Positions 8,105 to 15,364 of a stretch of 18,007 nt of DNA are shown in pieces. Position 1 is the first letter of the stretch. The number at the start of each line of letters is the position of its first letter. Made by a program: the position numbers and the translations under genes. The notes under the pieces are model-generated. The model had not been told where the DNA came from and searched no databases. It worked only from the letters and a program-made list of their open reading frames with translations. The DNA is from Anaerolineaceae bacterium UBA5838 (GTDB lineage Bacteria > Chloroflexota > Anaerolineae > Anaerolineales > Anaerolineaceae). The stretch is from contig DJGU01000132.1 in NCBI GenBank assembly GCA_002432795.1, positions 254-18,260 of the forward strand, in the 5' to 3' direction.

Positions 8105-8873
8105 ACTTGAACTTACTTATGCCCGTCCGGTTACCTGGGACGAGCTCGAAGGTCTGCAAAAGGAATTTGAAGGTCAGATCATGTATCTGGCTGGCGGTGA
8201 CTATCACCCAAAAGCCAAAGATTCTGCATCAATTCTGATTGACCTGCAGGAGCTTGATCTGGACCAGGTCGGATTTGCTGAGGACGCGATTTATATCGGG
8301 GGATTGATCAATTTGCAGCAACTTGGTGATGCATTGGAATCTGCAGACCTCAAGGAGGCAATTTCGATTGAAGCAGGTGTCAACCTGCGCAACAGTCTGA
8401 GCCTGACCAATTATGTTAAATCCAGTAATGGTCGGTCTGTAGTGCAAATTTGCCTTAACGCAATGGAAGCAGAGTACCGGCTTTCGGGGGAAGAAGATGG
8501 TCAGGCTCACTCAGAGGCTCTCAAAGCCAAGCTTGCCGAAGACTTCATCGAGGAGCTATGGATCCCCAAACCCATCTCGCTGGCATTTGCCTCAGTGGGA
8601 CGAAGCCCGAAGGATCAGCCTGTGGTGGCTGTGGCAGCCTCAAAACGATCTGACGACCGAATTCACATTGCTTGTGGAGGTTCGGAAGCGATGTGGGCTG
8701 AGTTCGACCTATATCATGCCGAAGGTGACGGCGAAAACAAAATCCGGGAATTTTATAAAGATATCAATGATCAATGGGCAGGGGCAGAATACCGGCAGGA
8801 AGTTGCCGCAGTTCTGCTTTCACGGTGCCTGCAGAAGCTTACTCAAGACTCTAACACAAAGGAGGAATCATGA
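8091..8873 (+). CDS. ygfM: YgfM-like molybdenum hydroxylase subunit with eroded FAD site
   Basis: This 260-residue protein corresponds to the medium (FAD-binding, PCMH-type) subunit of xanthine dehydrogenases and to E. coli YgfM in length and position before the XdhD-like gene. The first FAD loop is partly kept as AGGDYHP (residues 34-40). The second is not: aligning the RN pair at 100-101 with the intact paralogue at 13957-15363 puts Asn-Tyr (107-108) where that protein has Gly-Asn, and no acidic residue where it has its Asn-Asp pair. A C-terminal domain like CO_deh_flav_C follows (about 155-255). It may bind FAD weakly, differently or not at all. Starts at 8091 and 8097 are both possible; GGAAGG at 8082-8087 is better spaced for 8097. 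It overlaps the thioesterase, and its stop overlaps xdhD as ATGA. Confidence 0.8.
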   Translation: MTMTKLELTYARPVTWDELEGLQKEFEGQIMYLAGGDYHPKAKDSASILIDLQELDLDQVGFAEDAIYIGGLINLQQLGDALESADLKEAISIEAGVNLRNSLSLTNYVKSSNGRSVVQICLNAMEAEYRLSGEEDGQAHSEALKAKLAEDFIEELWIPKPISLAFASVGRSPKDQPVVAVAASKRSDDRIHIACGGSEAMWAEFDLYHAEGDGENKIREFYKDINDQWAGAEYRQEVAAVLLSRCLQKLTQDSNTKEES

Positions 8874-11806
8874 AACTCTACCTCCTGATCAACGACAGGA
8901 CTTATGAAACTGAATGCCGACCAAGTGAAAGCCTGCTGGAAGTATTGAGACGTTTGGGCTTTTTGAGCGTGAAATCCGGCGGATGTGTGCGTGGGGAATG
9001 TGGGGCATGCACGGTATTGATGGATGGAGAACCCATAAATTCCTGTATGTTCCTGGCAGTGCAGGCACAAGGGCACAGCCTCGAGACGCTTGAGCAATTT
9101 GGTCAGCATCCGGAGCAAGGTTGGAAAAAGACTGAGGGTTATGACCCGATCCAGAAAGCTTTCATTGAAAGCGGCTCGATCCAATGCGGTTACTGTACGC
9201 CTGCCATGATTTTGGCTGCCAAGGCTTTGCTGCGCCAGAATCCGGACCCCACTGAAGCAGAGGTGAGGGAGGCTTTGTCGGGAGTGCTATGCCGTTGTAC
9301 TGCGTATGTTAAACCAGTCCAGGCCGTGCTGCAGGCAGCTGCGGATATCAGGCAGAGTGAACAGCACTCGTCTGACGATGAGGCGGTAGAACAGGTTTAC
9401 GAACCGGAAATCTTTGCAGTTGATGCAATCCCTGAGACTGAAACTATCGGTAAATCTGAGATCAAGGTTGACGCGGCAAAGCTCGCGCAGGGAAAGCCGG
9501 CATTCACAGCAGATTTGCAGCTTCCGGGTACGCTTGTTGCGAAAGTTCTCAGATCGCCTTATGCCCATGCGAGGATCATCAGCATTGATGCCAGCAAGGC
9601 TAAAGAATTGCCGGGTGTGGCGGCTGTATTGACCTGGGAGGATCTGCCGCGTGTGGCTTACTCCACAGCAGGGCAGTCTGACCCAATTCCTGGTCCGCTG
9701 GATATGTTCTCGCTGGATAACAAAGTACGGTTTGTGGGAGACAGGGTTGCTTTTGTAGCGGCTGAGACGGCGGAAATTGCTGAAAAGGCGCTGGAATTAA
9801 TTGATGTGACTTATGAACCTTTGCCAGTGATTGTGGACCCAAGGGACGCCATGAAAGAAGGCGCAGTCCGCATTCATGACGAAGACGATTATGTCAATTT
9901 TGGAGACTCAGATCCAGCCATCAACCTTGCAGCGAAAATTCGCATCGACATCGGAGATGTTGAGAAGGGTTTTGCCGAAGCTGATCGAATTTTTGAGCAG
10001 GAATATGTGGTTCCTAAAGTGCAGCAGGTACACATTGAACCGCATGTTACCCTTACCTATTGGGATGAAGATGACCGCCTCGTGATCCGCACGAGCACCC
10101 AGGTGCCATTCCATGTCAGGCGTCAGATGGCGCCTGTGCTTGGGCTGCCGGTGAAACGTATCCGCGTCATCAAGCCGCGCATTGGCGGAGGCTTCGGCAA
10201 TAAGCAAGAAGTGCTGATTGAAGACGTTGCCGCTCATCTGACGATCGTGACAGGGAGACCTGTTCTCTATGAAATGAGCAGGGAAGAGGAATTTATTGCT
10301 TCCCGTGCACGCCATCCGATGCGCATTCGCATGAAAACCGGCGTCAAGCTGGATGGTACCATGACCGCTAACGAGATGACCGCCCTTTCGGACACCGGCG
10401 CTTATGGCTGCCATGCTTTGACTGTTACCGGAAACACGGGTCAGAAGACCATGGGTTTATATGTTGGAGATGGGGAATACCGAAAGCATCCTAACATTCG
10501 CTTTTACGCGGATATCGTTTACACAAATACGACCCCAGCAGGCGCATACCGCGGCTACGGCGTGCCGCAGGGCTATTGGCCGCTCGACCGTCATCTGGAA
10601 AATATTGCACGGGCGCTTGGCTTGGATCCGATCGCGTTTCGCCTGAAGAACGCTCTGCGACCAGGAGAGGTTCAGCCATTCAGCACTGCCTGGAATGAGG
10701 GGCGCGAACCAGTGCCAGAAATTATAATGACTGTGGGTCTTGAACAAGCAACCGCAGAAGGACGCAAGGCAATTGGCTGGGATGACAAATTCGGGAATGA
10801 AGCCTGGCATACGGTTCCGGGTAAGCCCCATCTGAGGCGCGGTATAGGCATCGCAACGGTGATGCAAGGGACAGCAATTCCCAACCTGGATATGGGCGGC
10901 GCCAGCATCAAGATCAATGAGGATGGCAGTTTTAACCTGTTGGTAGGGGCAACAGACCTCGGAACCGGAAGTGATACAGTCCTGGGTCAGATTGCCGCGG
11001 AAACACTGGGCGTGGGACTGGAAGACATCATTGTGACCTCCTCCGACACCGACACAACCCCATTTGATGTCGGTGCATATGCTTCTTCGACAACTTATAT
11101 CTCCGGAACGGCGGTTCTGAAAGCTGCCAAAGATGTAGCGCAAAGAATCAAACAACGCGCGGCTCAGCTTTTTGAAGATAAAGGGGAGGTGGTAGAGCCG
11201 GCAGATTTGATTTTGAAAGACCGGCATGCAGTTTCGCCATCAGGTTCCAAAATCAGCATGGCTGAAATCGCGCTGGATTCACTACACTGGCGCAACCAGG
11301 AACAGATCATGGCGACGGCCTCCTATGTGTCGCCAAACTCACCGCCGCCCTTTGCCGCGCAGTTTGCGACCGTTTTGGTGGATATCGAGACCGGACAGGT
11401 CACGGTGGAAGATCTCATCATGGCTGTGGATTCGGGAGTCATCATCAACCCAATCGCCGCGTCTGGTCAGATCGAAGGCGGTGTTGCTCAGGCTCTGGGC
11501 TATGGTGTCAGTGAGGAGATGCGCTACGATGCAGAGGGACAGCCGCGCGAGCGCGACCTGGTCGATTATCACATCTTCAGGGCTGACGAGATGCCTGCAA
11601 TCCGCTCAATTTTTGTCCAGACCTATGAAGAAACCGGGCCTTATGGCGCAAAGGCTGTTGCTGAAATTCCCTTGGATGGCGCAGCGCCAGCCATCGGAAA
11701 TGCAGTTCTGGATGCCTGTGGAGCCGACGTGTTTGAAAATCCACTAACTCCAGAACGGATCTGGCGAGCCTTAAAATTTAACTCAGAAAGCAAAACCGAT
11801 GGATAA
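8870..11806 (+). CDS. xdhD: XdhD-like molybdenum hydroxylase, fused [2Fe-2S] and molybdenum domains
   Basis: Catalytic subunit of a xanthine dehydrogenase-family enzyme, 978 residues, with the same fusion as E. coli XdhD (about 956). Residues 1-160 hold two [2Fe-2S] clusters: Cys39, 44, 47, 59 (plant type) and Cys106, 109, 141, 143. After a linker, residues 195-975 form the molybdenum domain. Active-site positions, by bovine xanthine oxidase numbering, are Gln411 (Gln767), Gln446 in GGGFGNKQ (in place of Glu802), Arg561 in GAYRGYGVPQ (Arg880), and catalytic Glu932 in YGAKAVAEIP (Glu1261). The missing Glu802 suggests a substrate other than plain xanthine. AAAGGAGGAA precedes ATG 8870, which overlaps the upstream stop as ATGA. 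The likely partner is the YgfM-like protein. Association with SsnA recalls selenium-dependent hydroxylases, but selenium dependence is not visible in the protein. Confidence 0.9.
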   Translation: MKLYLLINDRTYETECRPSESLLEVLRRLGFLSVKSGGCVRGECGACTVLMDGEPINSCMFLAVQAQGHSLETLEQFGQHPEQGWKKTEGYDPIQKAFIESGSIQCGYCTPAMILAAKALLRQNPDPTEAEVREALSGVLCRCTAYVKPVQAVLQAAADIRQSEQHSSDDEAVEQVYEPEIFAVDAIPETETIGKSEIKVDAAKLAQGKPAFTADLQLPGTLVAKVLRSPYAHARIISIDASKAKELPGVAAVLTWEDLPRVAYSTAGQSDPIPGPLDMFSLDNKVRFVGDRVAFVAAETAEIAEKALELIDVTYEPLPVIVDPRDAMKEGAVRIHDEDDYVNFGDSDPAINLAAKIRIDIGDVEKGFAEADRIFEQEYVVPKVQQVHIEPHVTLTYWDEDDRLVIRTSTQVPFHVRRQMAPVLGLPVKRIRVIKPRIGGGFGNKQEVLIEDVAAHLTIVTGRPVLYEMSREEEFIASRARHPMRIRMKTGVKLDGTMTANEMTALSDTGAYGCHALTVTGNTGQKTMGLYVGDGEYRKHPNIRFYADIVYTNTTPAGAYRGYGVPQGYWPLDRHLENIARALGLDPIAFRLKNALRPGEVQPFSTAWNEGREPVPEIIMTVGLEQATAEGRKAIGWDDKFGNEAWHTVPGKPHLRRGIGIATVMQGTAIPNLDMGGASIKINEDGSFNLLVGATDLGTGSDTVLGQIAAETLGVGLEDIIVTSSDTDTTPFDVGAYASSTTYISGTAVLKAAKDVAQRIKQRAAQLFEDKGEVVEPADLILKDRHAVSPSGSKISMAEIALDSLHWRNQEQIMATASYVSPNSPPPFAAQFATVLVDIETGQVTVEDLIMAVDSGVIINPIAASGQIEGGVAQALGYGVSEEMRYDAEGQPRERDLVDYHIFRADEMPAIRSIFVQTYEETGPYGAKAVAEIPLDGAAPAIGNAVLDACGADVFENPLTPERIWRALKFNSESKTDG

Positions 11807-13172
11807 AAACAGCGTTTTTGGACGAAAATCCGATACGATCTATGTAACAGGACACATCAACCCTGATACCGACTCGATTGCCGCTGCGACAGGATACGCC
11901 TGGCTTTTAGGTGAACGTGATGGATCAAACGCGGTCGCAAGCAGGGCGGGCTCCATCAATCCGCAGACTGCTTATGTTCTAAAATGGCTTGAGATTGATC
12001 CGCCTCTCCTGGTTACGGATGCATCACCACGCTTTGAATCGGTGATGCGCCGGCTGGACGCAGTCTCGCCTGATCGTTCATTGAATGAAGCCTGGACGAT
12101 CCTTTCGCGCACAGGTGGGATTGCCCCGGTTGTCAATTTGGACGGGACACCTTACGGCATGGTGACCGGAAAGAGCATGTTTGATTTCTTGCGAAAAATT
12201 ATTGGTCCCCATGCAAAATTGCGGGAAATGACGATTGCTGAGCTAATGGACATTCCATGTCGGGAAGCAGCAAACACGGATATCCCCAGGTTCCTGCCCC
12301 AAACGCGCATTAAAGATGTGATCAATCGTTTGCTCAGGCAGGAGGCTAACGAGTACTGGGTCGTGGACGAGAACAAACGCTACCTTGGTGTGGTTCGTCA
12401 GCAGGATTTGCTAAGTCCGCCCAGGATCAAGGTTGTGTTGGTGGACCACAATGAACCTCAACAGTCCATTGCTAACCTTGAAGAAAGCGAGTTGCTCGAG
12501 ATCCTTGATCATCACCGGCTTGGAAACCAATCTACCCATAATCCAATCAAATTCACCGTTGACATCGTTGGTAGTACCTCTACTTTGGTAACGGAGCAGA
12601 TCACGGAGGTGGGCTTGAGCGCACCTCCAAGAATTGCTGGCTTGCTGTTGGCTGGGCTGCTTTCGGACACGTTAATTTTCAGTTCACCAACAACAACCCC
12701 GCGGGATAAAACTGCTGCCGAGGTGCTGGCAAGATGGGCTTTTGTGCCCGGCTCGCCCCTGGAGGATGAAACCATTGAAAGTTATGGCGAAAAAATCATT
12801 AAGGCTGGCTCTGGTCTCCTGACGCAGGAACCGGAAGCAGTTGTAAAAACAGATATGAAGATGTATGAAGCTGCTGGAATCAAGTTCGCGATTGCTCAAG
12901 CTGAGACAACCGACGTTTACGAGATTGGGGATTACATGAGCAAGCTCAAAGTTGCCCTGGAGGAACTAAAAACGCAAAATGGACTGGATTTTGCGGGTTT
13001 GATGATCACCGATGTCGTAAAAGGCTCCAGCCGGTTGATATTTGTGGATGCCCCCCTGACGCTGGACGAATTGCCATATACACCGCTAGGGGATGGAAGT
13101 CTGCTGGCTGAAGGCGTGGTTTCACGCAAGAAGCAATTGCTTCCTATCATTCTCTCTTTGTTGGAGGTTTAG
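11799..13172 (+). CDS. Manganese-dependent inorganic pyrophosphatase, family II, with CBS domains
   Basis: Hydrolyses pyrophosphate to phosphate; 457 residues. The DHH domain is split by a regulatory insert. Metal ligands fit family II: His19, Asp23 and Asp25 in GHINPDTDSI, Asp216 in VDHNEP, His238 in the DHH motif, and Asp290 in GLLSDT. The C-terminal DHHA2 domain ends with SRKKQ (442-446), the substrate-binding motif. Residues about 75-208 contain two CBS repeats (ending near MVTGKSMFDFL and YLGVVRQQDLL), which in this family sense adenine nucleotides; the insert is too short for an extra DRTGG domain. The ATG overlaps the xdhD stop by 8 bp. In this operon CofC and MocA both release pyrophosphate, so the enzyme may drive cofactor synthesis; that link is inference. 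Another DHH phosphoesterase activity is less likely. Confidence 0.92.
   Translation: MDKNSVFGRKSDTIYVTGHINPDTDSIAAATGYAWLLGERDGSNAVASRAGSINPQTAYVLKWLEIDPPLLVTDASPRFESVMRRLDAVSPDRSLNEAWTILSRTGGIAPVVNLDGTPYGMVTGKSMFDFLRKIIGPHAKLREMTIAELMDIPCREAANTDIPRFLPQTRIKDVINRLLRQEANEYWVVDENKRYLGVVRQQDLLSPPRIKVVLVDHNEPQQSIANLEESELLEILDHHRLGNQSTHNPIKFTVDIVGSTSTLVTEQITEVGLSAPPRIAGLLLAGLLSDTLIFSSPTTTPRDKTAAEVLARWAFVPGSPLEDETIESYGEKIIKAGSGLLTQEPEAVVKTDMKMYEAAGIKFAIAQAETTDVYEIGDYMSKLKVALEELKTQNGLDFAGLMITDVVKGSSRLIFVDAPLTLDELPYTPLGDGSLLAEGVVSRKKQLLPIILSLLEV
13163..13167 (+). promoter_or_regulatory. Ribosome binding site supporting a TTG start
   Basis: GGAGG at 13163-13167 lies at the end of the pyrophosphatase gene, seven bases before TTG 13175. 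It supports TTG as the initiator of the XdhC-like gene, because no ATG or GTG is close by in that frame. Confidence 0.75.
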
Positions 13173-13174
13173 AA

Positions 13175-13939
13175 TTGGATTTTCTCGATAGATTGCATGC
13201 AGCAAAAAGGGACGGCAAGGCTGTCGCATTGTGCATAGTGATAGAGACAAAAGGGGCAGTACCGCGCCATGCCGGCAGTAAGATGCTGGTTTATGCAGAT
13301 GGACAAACAGAAGGTACCGTGGGCGGGGGAGAATTGGAATCAAGGACCGTGGACGCGGCTGTTGAATCTTTAAAAAATGGGAGATCAAAACTTTTGGAAT
13401 ATTCACTCTCGGCTGAAAACCCGGAATCGGCAGGTGTGTGTGGTGGAGAGGTAAAAGTTTATATTGAACCGCAGGTTACCTTGCCGGTTTTATTGATCCT
13501 CGGCGCAGGTCACGTGGGGCAGGCCGTCGCACGGTTCGGACAGATGCTCGATTTTCGTGTGATCGTTTCCGACGATCGCAAAGAACTTTGCAACACCGAT
13601 TTGTTCCCGGGCAAGGTTGAGTTATTGCCCTTATCAATCACTGAGATACCTGATCATCTGACCATTGATGAGCGGGTTTATGTTGTTGGAGTGACGCGCG
13701 GCAGTGAAGTGGATGTTGAAGGTCTGGAAGTTATTCTCCAGGGCTCACCTGCTTATATCGGATTAATTGGCTCAAAAAATCGTTGGGCTGCCACAAGGCA
13801 GGGTTTGATCGAGCGCGGTGTCAGCCCCGAAAAAATCGCACAGGTCAAGTCACCAATTGGATTGAGTATCAAAGCAGAGACCCCAAACGAGATCGCCATC
13901 AGCATCCTGGCCGAGGTTATTGAAAGATTGAAAAAATAA
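13175..13939 (+). CDS. xdhC: XdhC-family molybdenum cofactor maturation protein
   Basis: Accessory protein that binds molybdenum cofactor, promotes addition of its terminal sulfido ligand and delivers it to xanthine dehydrogenase-family enzymes; not part of the final complex. The 254-residue protein has the XdhC/CoxI N-terminal domain, with IETKGAVPRHAGSKMLV (residues 23-39), GTVGGGELE (47-55) and the conserved Cys in AGVCGGEV (Cys89). A Rossmann-like C-terminal domain follows, with LILGAGHVGQAVARFG (107-122), YIGLIGSKNR and a closing SPIGLSIKAETPNEIAISI. The start is TTG at 13175, supported by a GGAGG seven bases upstream and by the lack of any nearby alternative. It lies 2 bp after the pyrophosphatase and 17 bp before the second hydroxylase. 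The E. coli counterpart in the ssnA cluster would be YqeB, a longer relative. Confidence 0.92.
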   Translation: MDFLDRLHAAKRDGKAVALCIVIETKGAVPRHAGSKMLVYADGQTEGTVGGGELESRTVDAAVESLKNGRSKLLEYSLSAENPESAGVCGGEVKVYIEPQVTLPVLLILGAGHVGQAVARFGQMLDFRVIVSDDRKELCNTDLFPGKVELLPLSITEIPDHLTIDERVYVVGVTRGSEVDVEGLEVILQGSPAYIGLIGSKNRWAATRQGLIERGVSPEKIAQVKSPIGLSIKAETPNEIAISILAEVIERLKK

Positions 13940-13956
13940 AAATATTTGGAGCGAAT

Positions 13957-15363
13957 ATGTGGAAAAACTACCTAATGCCTGAAAGCATCGAAGCCCTAAA
14001 GCATGCCTTGGAAGGGGCGGATCAACAGACCAAGATCATTGCCGGCGGTACCGACCTGATGGTTGAGATCAAGAATGGCAAATGGCCTGACTTGGATACC
14101 GTCATCGATATCTCGCGATTGCCAGGTTTGGACAAGATATGGAAAGATGAGCAGGGTGTGATCCACGTCGAAGCAATGGTGACTCATAATGATGTGCTGC
14201 AGTCTCCAATGCTAAGAGAATTCGCCAATCCTCTGATTCAGGCTTGTCATCGTGTGGCTTCTCCGCAATTGCGCAATCGCGCGACCGTGGTTGGTAATCT
14301 AGTGACCGCCTCACCGGCGAATGATACGATTACGCCCCTGATGGCGATGGATGCTGCGCTAGTGTTGGTTTCGAGCCGCGGGGAACGCTCGGTTGCACTG
14401 AAGGATTTCTATCTTGGAGTGCGAAAAACGGGGTTGGCTTCCGATGAATTTGTTAAAGAAGTCAACTTCCCTGCATTGAAACCCAATCAGAAGGGCAGTT
14501 TTATGAAGCAGGCGCTTCGCCGCACACAGGCGATTGCAGTCTTGAACTGCTGTGTTTTGCTGGATATGCAAGATGAGACTATCCAAAAAGCCGTGATTAC
14601 CATGGGATCGGTAGCTCCAACAATTGTCCACGCAGAAGATGCCGAAGCTTTTCTGAAAGGAAAAGGGCTTGAAGACGCAGTCATACAAGAGGCAAGTCGG
14701 CTTGCGGCAGAAGCAACAAAACCAATTAGCGACGTTCGTTCATCAGACGAATATCGCGAATACATGATGCAGGTCCTGGTAGAAGGCGGATTGAAGGAGC
14801 TTCGAAGTGGTGTTCAGTCAGCAAAAGTGCCCGCAAAGCCGATTGCTTTGGACACAAAAGAAGGATACCACCAGATTGCTGCAGGTGAGTGGGATGGAGA
14901 AACAATTGAAACAACCATCAACGGGCAATCCTACATAATTGACGGCGCGAAAGATATGACCTTGCTAAATATGGTGCGAGAGCGCGTAGGTTTTACGGGA
15001 ACAAAGGTGGGATGTGAAGAAGGGGAGTGCGGCGCGTGTACTTTATTCCTGGATGGCAAAGCAGTTGTAAGTTGCCTTATACCTGCGCCGCGAGCACACC
15101 TGGCAAAAATTACAACCATCGAAGGGATTGCTGAGGGTGAAGAGCTTCATCCAATTCAGCAAGCCTTTGTGGATCATGGAGCCGTACAGTGTGGCTACTG
15201 CACGCCAGGATTTGTGATGGCTTCAGTAAAACTGCTCCAGGAAAACCCAAATCCAAACCAGGAGATGATCAAAGAAGGGATTTCAGGCAATTTATGCCGT
15301 TGTACAGGATATTACAAGATTGTTGAGGCAATTGAATCAGCCAAGGACAAGATGAGGAGCTAA
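13957..15363 (+). CDS. Molybdenum hydroxylase subunit, fused FAD-binding and [2Fe-2S] domains
   Basis: Electron-transfer subunit of the second xanthine dehydrogenase-family enzyme; 468 residues. Residues 1-175 are a PCMH-type FAD domain with both FAD loops intact: AGGTDLMVE (29-37) and RNRATVVGNLVTASPANDT (107-125). The CO_deh_flav_C domain spans about 178-285. After a short linker, residues 316-465 hold two [2Fe-2S] clusters: Cys353, 358, 361, 373 and Cys412, 415, 447, 449. The usual arrangement in related operons is two separate genes, so this is a fusion in the order FAD then iron-sulfur. A TTGGAG sequence precedes ATG 13957. The molybdenum subunit follows after 1 bp. Electrons should pass from the molybdenum centre through the clusters to FAD and then to NAD or another acceptor; the acceptor is not evident. 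Confidence 0.93.
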   Translation: MWKNYLMPESIEALKHALEGADQQTKIIAGGTDLMVEIKNGKWPDLDTVIDISRLPGLDKIWKDEQGVIHVEAMVTHNDVLQSPMLREFANPLIQACHRVASPQLRNRATVVGNLVTASPANDTITPLMAMDAALVLVSSRGERSVALKDFYLGVRKTGLASDEFVKEVNFPALKPNQKGSFMKQALRRTQAIAVLNCCVLLDMQDETIQKAVITMGSVAPTIVHAEDAEAFLKGKGLEDAVIQEASRLAAEATKPISDVRSSDEYREYMMQVLVEGGLKELRSGVQSAKVPAKPIALDTKEGYHQIAAGEWDGETIETTINGQSYIIDGAKDMTLLNMVRERVGFTGTKVGCEEGECGACTLFLDGKAVVSCLIPAPRAHLAKITTIEGIAEGEELHPIQQAFVDHGAVQCGYCTPGFVMASVKLLQENPNPNQEMIKEGISGNLCRCTGYYKIVEAIESAKDKMRS

Positions 15364-15364
15364 A

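Noticed and set aside
8091..8873. Calling the YgfM-like gene a pseudogene
   Set aside because: The frame is intact, full length for the family and tightly coupled to both neighbours with a strong downstream site. Loss of motif residues looks like divergence, not decay.
10457..11227. 256-codon minus-strand open frame inside xdhD
   Set aside because: Its translation is rich in Cys, His and Arg with no domain, and it lies fully inside conserved molybdenum-domain coding sequence.
11226..11747. 173-codon plus-strand open frame in another frame of xdhD
   Set aside because: It overlaps the conserved C-terminal molybdenum domain, and its composition (rich in Arg, Ser and Trp) is that of a shadow frame.
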